DNA from: Sporobolomyces roseus
Taxonomy: Eukaryota; Basidiomycota; Microbotryomycetes; Sporidiobolales; Sporidiobolaceae
Direction: 5' to 3'
NCBI GenBank assembly: GCA_016617785.1
Contig: JADILM010000004.1
Coordinates: 1,860,001 to 1,924,000 of the forward strand
DNA length: 64,000 nt
This document shows, in pieces, positions 22,208-33,722 of the stretch; the stretch's first letter is position 1, and each line of letters opens with the position of its first letter. The position numbers and the translations under genes were made by a program. The notes under the pieces are model-generated. The model did not search any database. It was not told the DNA's origin and saw only the letters and a list, made by a program, of their open reading frames with translations.

Positions 22208-23648
22208 TCAAGAGTACATGTTGTCGTTTCCACCGTTGTTTCCACCTCGACCTCCAGCTCCAGCTCCTCCTGGTGCACCTCCCATCATCGATCCGAAAGA
22301 TTCAGCCATTCGACGCCTACAGACAAGCGAGCTGTCAACATCGAAAAACGGCGACGAAGAGATAGAGAAAGTCGACTCACATCTCGGGATCCGCCATCAA
22401 GGAAGCCATATCAGGCATACCTCCTCCACCTTGCATAGATTCCATCATACGACGCATCGAGCTACGTTTCCTCCATCCCATCAGTCTCACTCACGATAAT
22501 TCGATAAGAGAGTCAAATAGTACTCACTCGTTACCCATCATTCGTTCGAGTCCACCATTCGCCATCATCTGTTGAGCCATACCCATAATCGCAGGGTTGT
22601 TCATGATCGAAGAGAGATCAGGCATTCCTCCTCCTCCTCCTCCTCCACCTCCCATTCCACCCATCAAATTCGCAAGTCCTGCCATAGGGTTTCCTCCTCC
22701 CGCACCAGCAGCGGGGGATGCACCTCGTGAGAGAGACGCAGACTCATCTGCGGTGGAAGCGGGGGCACGGGAACGAGCAGTCGCGAGAGAAGATTTCATC
22801 GTAGCGTTCTGTGAGGGTTTCAAACCTTCGGAACATCAGCGAATTGCTTGCAGCTCGAAATGCGCGAAACCTTACATTAGGATCAAGTTCGAGTCCCTTC
22901 TCGTATGCTTCAACAGCCTCGGCGTACTCCTTGTTCGAGAAGAGAGCGTGTCCTAGACGAGAGTAGGCTTTACTGAAAGAAGGATCGATTTCTAGAGCTT
23001 TGCGTGCGTCGGCGATAGCTGCTTCGTGATCCGAGATTTGTGAGTAAGCCGCAGCCCTACAGGTTCAACCAAAATCAGAAACGAGGACGAAAGGAGGAGA
23101 GTAGAAGAGTATTGAAAACGAACCTGTTGCTCCAGTAAACTGCGTTTTGTCCATCTTTCTCGATCGCCTCTCCGTAAGCATCGATAGCACCTTGATAGTT
23201 CTTCTGTGCCATCAACTGATTACCCTTTGATTTCGCTTGTTCGGCTGCGGCTCTGTCATCAGCGCTAACTTCTTTAGGTGCCGAATCGCTCGAGGAGGTA
23301 GCGGAAGCCTGTTGAGAGACAACTCCATCAGCTATCATGCAATGAGATCTGATAGCAGCGGTCTACGTACAGTGGAGACGTGTTGTTCGAGGAGAGATGA
23401 GAGAGTCTGAGGAGCGATCGAGTAGGCTCTTTGATCCTCTGACTTGTCGAGGTCTACTCCGAAAGCTTCAGCAATACATTGGCCTACTCCACGCTATCCG
23501 GTCAGCCTTGTCGAGAGAGGGAGATGAGAGGGGATTACGTACTCGCTACTTCGATTCCTTCTTGATCATCTTGCTTCAAGGAAGGGAGAGCGTCTTGTAA
23601 GAACTTCAAGACTTGGAACGCAGCTCGTTTTTGTGAAATGGCAGACAT
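22208..23648 (-). CDS. SGT2: SGT2/SGTA, small glutamine-rich TPR co-chaperone
   Basis: Cytosolic co-chaperone that binds tail-anchored proteins and hands them to the GET pathway, bridging to Hsp70 and Hsp90. Exons 23543..23648, 23371..23483, 23124..23308, 22876..23056, 22528..22808, 22381..22461 and 22208..22316 give 351 residues. The N-terminal dimerisation domain (KRAAFQVLKFLQDALPSLKQDD, FGVDLDKSEDQRAYSIAP) is followed by three TPR motifs (EQAKSKGNQLMAQKNYQGAI; AAAYSQISDHEAAIADARKAL; AYSRLGHALFSNKEYAEAVEAY). The Met/Gly-rich C-terminal client-binding region has a poly-Gly run, NNPAIMGMAQQMM and a second MPDMASLMADPEM repeat. The order matches SGTA throughout. Confidence 0.93.
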
Positions 23649-23975
23649 GTTTGAGTTGGTGGCTGAGTGGAAAAGGTTGGAGAAATAGAGAGAGAAGTTG
23701 AAAGAACGGAGAGGAAGGATTGAACACGTAGATTCAAATGCAAGGTAGACGACAAAGAGATATGGTACAGCAATGCAGCAACAAGGAGGTAGTACATACC
23801 GAGACGAGCGCGGTATATAATAAGGGTGAAATAAAACGAAGAAAGGAATTCATGCGAAAGTCGAAAAGAGAACGAGTAAGAAGAAGATGCTATGTGCGGA
23901 GTACTAACGTTTGCGATTAGGAGTGAGAGAGAGTGCATTCTGGAGGAGAGAGAGAGAGAGAGAGAGGGAGGGGGA
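23649..23975. other. intergenic with GA microsatellite
   Basis: SGT2 promoter and CDC45 3' flank. It contains a (GA)n run at about 23944-23968 and no gene. Confidence 0.6.
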
Positions 23976-26706
23976 TTAGCAAAGAGGGCAAGGGAAAGCG
24001 AAGGAAACGGAACTTGCGAGGAATTTTGTCAAATCAGCTTTTCGAACTTCGACGACACTCGCATCAAAGTACTTCTGTTGAGACTTAGCCTTTGAGATCT
24101 CGGCAGCGTGTTCGAAAGCTTGACCAAAGACGCTGAGACAAAGGGAAAGCACTAAGGGAGTCAGCATGTGAATTCGCCATCTATCGAAGTGAACCTTTGT
24201 ACTCACTTTCTCCTGATATGATCCATATCTTCTCCACCCATGACACCGATGACGAGATATTTATCGCTCTTCTCGTTGAGCGCAGCGATGACAACTGGTA
24301 AATTCTTGTTGTTTTGTCGTCCGTTGCTCTCCATCGTGATTCTCACTTCGTCAATCAACCAATTCGCGAGTCGATGCAGAGTGCCGGGATGTTGGAAGAT
24401 GTCGAGGTCGGGTCCACTCGAGATTACGGCATATCGATAGTTTGTTAGAGTTTTGAGAACGTTCTTGTTGTTTCGATCGAGGAGGAAACAACCTTCTGCA
24501 ACGACAGAACAGTTCAAAGCCATCGAGAGTTCGAGCGCGTCTCTCAGCAGTCGAGTACTGTAGAGATGAGAGAGTATGAGTACAAGCTGAGTTCAGAAGT
24601 TCGGGTGAACTCACTCGTTAGGCTCGAGAGCGTCCCACGCCAACCAGAAATTCCTTTTCCTCCAATCTCTCTCCTTCTCCTCCCTTCTCTCCCTCTTCTG
24701 TTTCTCCGACATCCCCTCCTCTTCCTCCTCTTCCGTTCTCGGTCTCTCCTCCCCCCCTCCAGGTCTCCTGTTCTCTTTCCCATCGTCCTCTCTCCCCGCT
24801 CTCGACCTCGGCGTCCAAACTTCCCTCCCATTATTCTGAGTGGCCGCATCGTGCTGTCCCGCCATCCCACCTCTCGTTCTCGCATACATCGCCGCCAATG
24901 CTCCTTTTCGATTTCTCACTCGTTCGAAATTCAATCGAACCCCTGTGCCGGCTTCGAGAATCGATGAGAGAACGTCGACGTAGTCGGAAGCTGACAAGTC
25001 GGTTTTGTATCCGTCTTTGCGAATGAAGGAAGGGTAGGCGAGATCGTAGAGAGAGTGTGCGGGTGCTTGTTCTCCCATTTTCGAAGCGAGAGTTTGTTTC
25101 GAATCCATCGACATGTTGGTGTAATCTTCCGAGATCTCTGCTAACGACAATCTACCCTCACCCAATCGATTCATCAGCTATCGAACAGCTCAAGAGGGAG
25201 AAGATGGGAGACTCACCCAATTTTAGCTAGTAAACCAGTCAAATTACTATTCCCTCTATCTGTCCAAAGCTGAAATTTCCCTCCTATGTAACTCGAATGA
25301 ACCATCGCGTCCCAAAGCGTCCAATGTCGAAACAAACAGAACCTCCATTCTTGATTCGGTCGGATCGAACGATCTTGTGCTGAACTAGCTGGGAAACTCG
25401 TCGAGACGTCTCCGGTTGCGATTGCGTTTGGGGAGAAGATGGCAGCTTGATCTGTGAATGCTCGAACTAGCGCGTTGTAATCGTTGTCTTTGATGATGGC
25501 TGTTATGAATTGATGAGTTAAACCGAGAATTGCGAACCTGCATTCGAGGATTCAAAATTCAGTACACTCAATTCGTCGAGACTGAGGAGAAGACTGCTCT
25601 ACGCACCACAGTGAATCTGGATCTGATCGACCTTTCCCCTCTGCGAGAACATACATCATTCCAGCGACACTTTGTGCGAATTCAGTTCCTTTCTCTTCGT
25701 AAACTGCCAGTGTTTTCCGATGTTTCAGTCGTTGTGGTCGAGAGAGAGCTATCGGCTGTGAGGAAGAAGGATGCACCACACATCAGTATAAGAAAAAGAC
25801 GATGTGCTCAAATCGACACGCACTGAATTTGTCCGCCGTCGTTTTCGTTTCGAACCCTGTGAATCTTCACCATCTTCATCATCTTCTGGAGGTTCGTCTT
25901 CGTCTGAATCATCTGAATCCGAATCTGGTTCGAACTGTGAGAAAGCGAGAAACAAAAAAGAGTCAGGTTCCAGTCGTCCTTTCGCAATCTCACCCTCATC
26001 GCAGAACACAGCTAGAAGCAACGCGGAGACAGAAGAACGTACCTCTAGAGCTCTATACGCTTCCATTTCCCTCTGATACGCCTTCTCTTCGTCCGCTCTC
26101 GGTTGAACCTCGTTCCAAACGACGACACTGAACTCATCCATCATTCTCGATCTCCTTGCCCCGCCTCCACCTCCCAGCCTCCTCTTCTCCGTCTGAAAGT
26201 AACTCTCCGTATGTGGTGCGTGTTCGAACAAGTTCCTCAAGTTGATCGGTCGATGCGAATCCAAAACGTGAATCATACAAGTGTTTGCGAATTGTAGACT
26301 GTTCGATTCTTCATCGGGAGGGAAATCATCGTTGAGTGGTGCGAAGAGTGCGTAGAGATCTGCTGAAGCTCCCAATCCAATCATGATCAAGTTTCGAACC
26401 TATTGATTGCGAAACGACGATCAGTCCCATCTCCCTCTTTTCCCGACTCTGATCGCGTTTGCTTACATCTCCATCTGGTAGTTCCCTCAGTTTCCTCGCT
26501 TCTACATCCAATTCAGGATAACTTCCGACTGGAATGGTTAAATGTTGAACATCATCGGTTTTGAGTAAACTTGAGAGTAATCGAGCTGCACACAAGGCGT
26601 CGACTTCTGGTGCGACTAGTAAGTAGGTACAACACGAGTTGTGACCCCTTGTACGGTCCAAGATGAGGTCGTAGGCTGCTCGGTAGAGTGAAGATGGAAT
26701 GAACAT
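23976..26706 (-). CDS. CDC45: CDC45, replicative helicase cofactor
   Basis: Nuclear component of the CMG helicase that unwinds DNA at forks. Exons 26467..26706, 26043..26399, 25824..25934, 25607..25755, 25217..25537, 24615..25151, 24207..24557 and 23976..24132 give 740 residues. Family blocks: an N-terminal DHH-like start (MFIPSSLYRAAYDLI, PEVDALCAARLLSSLLK), MIHVLDSHRPINLRNLF, the usual acidic insert (DSDSDDSDEDEPPEDDED) followed by a basic nuclear-signal-like cluster (KRKRRR), WTLWDAMVHSSYIGGKFQLW and the C-terminal YRYAVISSGPDLDIFQHPGTL. A second charged insert of about 65 residues (GGGEERPRTEEEEEEG) sits before the final domain and looks lineage-specific. Intron acceptors were fixed by frame and family blocks. 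Confidence 0.95.
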
Positions 26707-27244
26707 TCTATACTCGTTTCTGAATGGGTTAGCGCGTCAAGTTCGCGTGAGAGGATGAAAGAAGAGCTTACCTTCCACGCTACTCCTTCCTCTCCTAGAA
26801 TAGACCGCGTTGTGTCGATGAAGCGAAAGTTGGCTGAAGAGAGGATGAAATTTGATTAAGGCGATTAGGAGAGAGCAAAGGTAAGAAATACAAAACTCGA
26901 GAAACTTTATCGAAAATTTGCTGCTTTTCTTCTTCTTCACCTCACTTCACTTTTTCCGTAAGTTTCCACCACAATCAATTCAAGCAACCGAATCAATCTA
27001 CATCAACAAGTAAAGCAAGATGATACCATATTCTAGATGACGAGTCTGAGCTGGAGGATGGCGGTCCTGTAAAAAGGATCCCTCTTAGCATTTTTGAACG
27101 ATCCCCTCTAGGCTACCTAAATTAATTACCACTGAACCTTTACACCTACACTACTACCACTACTACTCGACCCTAGCACGCACCAAGCCAGAAAAGAGAA
27201 CATGAGCTGACCTTTTGCTCTCTTTTTTTCTTTCCCTCTGTAGA
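26707..27244. promoter_or_regulatory. divergent promoter region, CDC45 / TSR4
   Basis: This 538-bp region lies between two divergent starts. A GAGCTGACC ... CTGTAG run directly before the TSR4 ATG looks like the 3' end of a 5'-UTR intron. No gene is seen. Confidence 0.5.
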
Positions 27245-28924
27245 ATGCCTCCTCCTCAAGCAAACTTTTTCTCAGCTACCGATAAATCAGGATACGATGC
27301 AGCTACTCTCTCAGACGACGAAGATGATTACGGAAGTGATGCGAGTCATTCGACTTGGGCTTCTTCGAGCGATGCAACAATTCTAGGATTCGCAGATGGT
27401 TTCTTGGGACAAGGAGGGAGGGAGTTGTCAGATTGGAGGGTGAGCCGTATCGGAGGTTTGCCTGTGCGTCGTAGCTTTTGCTTTAGACTGTATCAGTATG
27501 GAAATCATTCGTTCAAACCCATTTTTTTTTTCGTTTCTTCTCCTTTCGCTTCTAGTCTTTCCCTCTCGCTCAAGCTCCTCCACAAGCTTCAACATCGATT
27601 TGTCAAGCATGCTCGAACCCGATGCCTCTCCTCACTCAAATTTATTGTCCACTCGAATCATCCTCGCTCGAACGAGTCGTTTATGTCTTTGCATGTCCCC
27701 GAACCAACTGTCGAAAGAAGGATGGAAGTATTCGAGCGTTCAGAGCGAATCGAATGTGGAAAGAATCACCAGAAGAGAAAGCTAGGTTGGAAGAGGAGAG
27801 GAAGGAGAAACAACCAAAACCTGTCGCAGTCGATCTTGGTGGATTGATCTTTGGAGGAGGTAATGCTGGAGGTGACAAGCCTGCCTCTACGTCGTCGAAC
27901 CCATTCTCGACAACACAATCATCGAATCCTTTCGCTCCTACACCATCTTCGAACCCTTTCGCTCCCTCAACCGCTTCCCCTCTCAACCCCTTCGCTGCTG
28001 CTCCTCCGCCTCCTTCTGTCGACCCTCCCGTTGAAGACGCTTCTCCTGAGGAGGAAGAGACACGGACTCAAACTACTTCAACCTGGGAATCAGGTCCCTC
28101 GTACCCTCCTCAATACATCACGACTTCTTACGAACCCTCTTCCCCCAAGATCTCCTCAAAGTCCTTACCACCCATGGCGAACCTCAAGATCACTGATCCC
28201 CTATCAGACGATCCTGATCTCTCAGACGACGAGAGTCCCGTCAACCATCGAAGTGGGAAAGGTGCTGGAGGTCGAACGAAGAAGGGTTCTGGAGGAGGAC
28301 AAGGAAGGGCTGATGGATCTGGAGGGAAGGGAGGATCTGGTGGGAGTGGACCAGGAGAAGGATACGAAGTACAGAAAGTGAAAGGAGTTGACGAAGTATT
28401 CTTGAGGTTTCAAGAAAGGGTTTCGAGGGAAGGTCTTCAAGTTATTCGGTGCGATTTCCCTCCTCTCTCTCTCTCTTTCATTCATCTGTAGCATCTTTCG
28501 AGTGTCGTGCTGATGAATCGAGGGAGAGAAATGGTACAGATACGATCACAATACACAACCACTCGCATTCTCTGCTTCTTCCGAAGCTTACCGCACTCTT
28601 TACCCACCTTCTGGTTCCGGAGATCTAGGCACCTTCTCTCCCTCTCGTTTACCAACCTGTAGATCATGCCGACAACCTTCGACTTTCGAGTATCAACTCA
28701 TGCCGAACTTGATCTCGGTCCTCAATCGAACGGAGGGGTTGAACGGATCTTCTGCGTATGGAGAAGAGGAGAAAGGGAAGAAGAAGGGGGAGAAAGACGA
28801 AGGGTTGGATTGGGCAACTGTTTGGGTCTTTGCGTGTGGTGCAGAGTGTATCGATGAGAAGAGTAGGGAGAAGGAAGCTTGGAGGGAAGAAAGGGTCATG
28901 ATTGAATGGGAGGAATCGGTCTAG
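27245..28924 (+). CDS. TSR4: TSR4/PDCD2-family 40S assembly factor
   Basis: PDCD2 proteins (yeast Tsr4) chaperone ribosomal protein uS5 and are needed for 20S pre-rRNA processing. Exons 27245..27463, 27556..28448 and 28540..28924 give 498 residues. The N-terminal block (ATILGFADGFLGQ, WRVSRIGGLP) is followed by a zinc-binding segment (SICQACSNPMPLLTQIYCPL, then VVYVFACPRTNC). A long low-complexity linker carries four NPF motifs and Gly/Lys-rich runs. The PDCD2 C-terminal domain follows (DEVFLRFQERVSREGLQVIRY, PTCRSCRQPSTFEYQLMPNLI, WVFACGAECI). The NPF repeats and the roughly 200-residue linker are longer than I expect for the family. Confidence 0.9.
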
Positions 28925-29206
28925 CTTGGTCGTCGGAGGTGAGAGACTGTCGAGGTGTTGTTGTGCCATCATATTTTCGAGCGTTCCTTGTCTTTGCGAG
29001 AGATAGAATGAGACTTTCGAAAGGTTGCGAAGAGAAATCGTTGCGAAACCAATTTTCAACTCCATTTTTTCGAAGCCTATTTGCCCCTGTTGCAGTGTTC
29101 GTGACCATGGAATCTCGATCGTATCATCCCGTCGGACTCAACAGAGATGAGGGTGATCTGTTTCCCGACTCTGCTGCTTCTTCACTTTTTCACTTTCACT
29201 CCAAAC

Positions 29207-32200
29207 ATGGCTACGCGGCCCTCTCGAACTACGCGAAGCTCTACAGCAACCTCTACATCAACTCCAAGTACCAGTGTTCCGGCTCCAACTCGTACAACTC
29301 GCAAAACATCTACCCTTGAATCTGTTTCAACATCAGCGCCGATCAGAAGGACAACACGCTCTTCTCGAGCAGCTACACCCGCAACAGATTCTAATCCACC
29401 TTCGAGACCTACTTCACGCGCGTCGAGCAATGTCAGAACGAGTGCAGTGACTCAATCGAAACCTCTTTGGAACTCAAGTCGAAACAACATTCAATCTACG
29501 ACTCAAGGAATCGAGACTCCACCTCCTGCAGCTGCGAACAGGAGCTCATTGGCAGTACCGAAGGCTAGAACGGGAGCCAGTGGGTTGTTGAGGAAGATGA
29601 CTAGTAGAGACAGTATGAGACCCCCTCCTACTCCCGCTCAACAACCTTCAAGAATCGCTGTACCGAGTACTCCAGCCTATAGAGAGAGTGCTATCGGTAC
29701 TTTCGAAGGATCTCGCGAACCAATCAGGGTGAGTTCGTGGATCGTATCTTCGGATTCTCGTTCAGTTTTCACTAAACATTGCACTGTCTTGCCAGGCTTA
29801 CTTGCGCATTCGACCACCTCCTCCTGGATCGTCGACGGAAAGCTACATGCAAATTATCGGCGACAACGAAGTATTGATGGTTCCTCCCTCAGTACGTTCA
29901 ACCGCCCCTTTTCTTTCGTTTCGATATACTCGACTGAATTCGTCTCTTTCAGGATCATCGCCTCCACCCATCTTCGTCCTCTTCCTCCCTTTTCTCGAAT
30001 GCTCTCCTACGCTCTTCAAATCTCAACTTGAACCCTTCCTCCCACCCTTCTGGAATGCCCGACGATATCCTCTCTCTCCCTCAAGGACCCGATCCCTCTT
30101 CTTTCGGAACCTTCTACAAGTTCACCTCTGTCTTCCCTTCCTCTTCCTCCTCATCTCCGACCTCTCCTTCCTTCCCAACCTCTACAACCTCTCAATCCGA
30201 TTTCTTCCGTTCGACCACTTTACCCCTCGTTACTGATTTCCTCGAGAACGGAGAGAATTGCTTGTTGTTCGCGTATGGGCCTTCGGGGAGTGGTAAAACT
30301 TACACGGTACAAGGTGGGACGGGGGATGATGCGGGATTGTTACCGAGAGTGATGGATGTCGTTTGGAGGAGTTTACAAGGGAAAGAAACCAAGGTGCGTT
30401 GTCGAATCGTCATCAGAACCGCACGACGAAGTGTTCCTGAGGAACGGTTTCGACGTACAGGATGATGCGTTCATGTCGCCAGTTCAAGCGGCGAGACGAC
30501 ACCTTCACGGACCCATTTCGTCGACTCCGCCCGCTGGAACTCCGAGTGGAAAGAAACCGGCTGCGAGGGGACTAGGCGTCAAGGATAGCTTACCAATGTC
30601 TGATCTTCCAGATGGTGAGTCGATTGCGAGTTTGACTCTTGATAGGAGCTGATTCGATTTTGCTCGAAAACAGTGGTCAATGTCGACGACGGTTACGAAT
30701 ACTCAATTTGGGTATCTTGTGAGTCGCGTCGAGGGCCCTCAGTTCGAGTCAGCGGTTACTGAGCTTGTGTTTCGCGTTCACAGATTCCGAGATCTATAAC
30801 GAGAAGATCTACGACCTCCTCGAATCGCCAATCCCAGCTCCCGCTCCTTCTACCTCTTCAATCGCTTCTACAGGTGGATCGTCAATGTTCTCGGGCTTTT
30901 CGCAAGGTGCGAAGAACCTCTTCAAGTTCCCTACGGTCAAGCGAAGTGCTCTCAGTCTCAAGGCAGAGAAAGCTTCGAGTGCTCAAAGCGGAATGGGTCA
31001 AACTTTCAAGGTCGTAGCTGGAATGAAGGAGATTCGAGTTCACAGTGCAGAGGTAAGCATAAGCTCTTCCCTGCAGCGCAACACGCAGCTGATCGGTGAT
31101 TTTCTTGCGTTTACAGGAAGCGCAAGGCGTTCTCTCTCGAGGTCAAGCGAATCGACGAGTTTTCTCTACCCTCGCAAACCGAGTCTCTTCCCGTTCTCAC
31201 TCGATCTTCACCATCAAAGTCCATCGTACTCCAATCGATCCGTCTGGTCGAACAGAGCGCACCAGCAAGTTCAGTATCGTCGATTTGGCGGGAAGTGAAC
31301 GAGTCGTCAATACTCAGACTACGGGAGAACGGCTGAAGGAAGCTGGAAACATCAATAAGAGCTTGATGGTGTTGGGTCAATGCATGGAGGTCCTGAGGAA
31401 GAATCAGGAGAGGGAAAAGGGAAGAAAGGTGGGTTGCGTCGAGCTTGTCCGTCGTAAGATCGGGAACTGACTGACATGCTTCTTCCTTTCTCAGCCCGCA
31501 ATCGTTCCTTTCAGACATAGCAAGCTTACCGAGATGTTTCAATCTTTCTTCATTGGAGATGGCAAAGCTGTACGTTCGACTTTCCCCTCCAATTCAGCCG
31601 AGTCATGCTGAGTCGGTAATGTGCACGTACAGGTCATGATTGTGAACGTCAACCCTTACGAGACTGGATACGACGAGAATACTCACGTCATGAAGTTTTC
31701 AGCGGTCGCAAAGGGAGTCATGACCGTCAAGAAAGACAACGCTCTTCTCACTGTTCCCGTCGCTGCTCCTCCGATCAGAGAAGGAGTAAAGAAGAAGCCG
31801 GAACCGAGAGTTGTCAGAGTGTCGTTGGCGGAAGGAGCGGAGGAAGAAGAGTTTTTGTATGAAGGTGCGTTGTTCGAACTGGCTCAGATGCGAGCACGTC
31901 GAGACTGATCCGTTGTTTCCATCGCAGAGGATGACTCGGAAGACGATGGTGACGAGGAACAAGATGAATTCGTCAATGCACTTCTCGATGAACTGTCTAC
32001 TCTTCGAACTGCTGTAAGCCTCCGTTCGCTTTCTACCGCTAGCCACGAGGCTCAAATTTCTCATTCGACAGCTCTACGAATCACAAATGGCAACTCTTCT
32101 CGCCGAGTCGACAGCACGTGCTCGAACAGTGAGAGAATACGAAGCGAAGATGCTAGAGATGGAGCGAAAGTATCAAGAACGAATCCGTGAAGAGGTAAGG

Positions 32201-33404
32201 ATCGACGCTAATCTGTGGTCTACGCAGTCAAGCGCTGACTAGGTTCGTGTTGAATCCCTACAGGCGATCGAATCTGAACTCAAGCTCAACGCAAAATTGG
32301 ATATTCTCACTCGACTACAAGCCGCAAAGACTCCTCGTCGAGTCCCGGTTAGTCCTTCGGAAGTTGCGGCCTCTCCTAGCTACGACGATTCGGATGAGGA
32401 GGATCAGAGTACGGAGAGAGAAGATACGAGGGATGGAGAGGAAGAAGAAGGGGAATCGGGAGAAGTCGAACAGATGCTGCTTGCCGGTCAGAGGGATGTA
32501 TCAAGGGTGAGCACGACCAATGTTGATCACTGTCAAGTGTTGAGACTGATGAAGGATGTCGATGCAGGATTCGATGTCTCCTCTCGCCGCTCGCGTCAAA
32601 GTTCACCTTCACGTCACTTCTTCCCCTCCTCTCGCCGCTTCTCCTCTCCCTCAAGATCAGTCTATACCGGATCAGTCGATCATCGAAGATGCCGAGTCAG
32701 AGTTATCGGAGGATGAAAGCGAAGAAAGGGAACGCTCTCACGTCTCGACCGTTGAGAATGAAGCAGAAGAAGGGGAGGAGGAGGAAGTCGAGGAACCGAA
32801 TGCGACTGTCAACACGACTGATGAGATGCGAGGATCAGAGACTATCAATGACGAGTCGAACGAGGACGATCCGGAGGATGTCGAAGGAACTTTGGGTTCA
32901 CTCAGGGAGTTTATCGCAGACACGACGACAGAAAGCGATGTCAGCCCCAACGCTACCTACGAAGAAGAAATCTCCGTCGATGAGGGATCCGGAGACGACG
33001 ACGACGAGGAGCCTGAAGCGGATGCCGACGACGAACGATTCCCTCCTTCACCTTCAGACCCTACTCGAACACCCTCCTCGGCACCTCAACATTACGCGAC
33101 TCCCCTTCCCTATGAGAAAGAGAACGTAGTGCCTACGAAGGAGGAGGACGGTCCTTCTCGAGAAGCAGACGAGTTTGGATTTTTTGACGAGAAAAGTCAA
33201 GTGATTCAAACCGGTAGTAAATCCTCCAAGAAAAGGTGAGTACCATCGCTCCTTCCGCGCAATGTCGAGCCTGACCATCGTTGCTCTGACTATAGGAAAC
33301 TTGGAGGAAAGAAGACTTTTGATGCTGAAGCAATCGACGCCGCTGTCGAAATGCCCCAAACTCCTATGAGAAAAGCTACCTCTTCTCGTTCTGTCAACTA
33401 CTAG
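29207..33404 (+). CDS. kinesin-6-type motor (MKLP/Klp9-like)
   Basis: Microtubule motor of the class that acts on the anaphase spindle midzone. Fourteen exons (29207..29728, 29796..29891, 29953..30393, 30461..30614, 30674..30718, 30784..31052, 31117..31428, 31495..31569, 31633..31864, 31928..32013, 32072..32194, 32264..32506, 32568..33235, 33296..33404) give 1124 residues. A Ser/Thr-rich basic head of about 174 residues precedes the motor start AYLRIRP. The P-loop is GPSGSGKT (residues ~315-322), then SEIYNEKIYDLL, SSRSHSIFTIKVHR, DLAGSE and FRHSKLTEMFQSFF. The motor carries inserts of about 50 residues after the P-loop region and about 80 after the YNEKIYDLL block, typical of kinesin-6. A short coiled coil (EYEAKMLEMERKYQERIREE) and an acidic tail (EEEEVEEPN, DDDDEEPEADADDE) follow. 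Confidence 0.88.
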
Positions 33405-33722
33405 TCCACTTCTTCATACTCTTCCTTTCGATCTTTCTTCGTGTTTGTCCTCTTTATACTGCCATTGCTTCACTTTTTCGGAACCGTGTTCTATTGTTCT
33501 TTGCGAAATTCGAAAATGCATTTCCTTGACTTGTTCTCTTCACTCTTCTTAGCACGAATCCTCGCTTACTCGCCAGCGATCTGTAAACAAGCTACAAGGT
33601 ACCCTCGGACGACTCAGGAGGAATTCGCAACCCTAGAGATCAAGATAACTTGCCTCGTCCAGCATTCATTCAACCTCATCTCAGAACACCGACTAAACGA
33701 CTTCCGACAGTAGTTCAAGGGT
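33405..33722. other. intergenic
   Basis: Kinesin 3' flank and MSC2 5' flank in the same orientation. No gene or repeat is seen. Confidence 0.6.
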
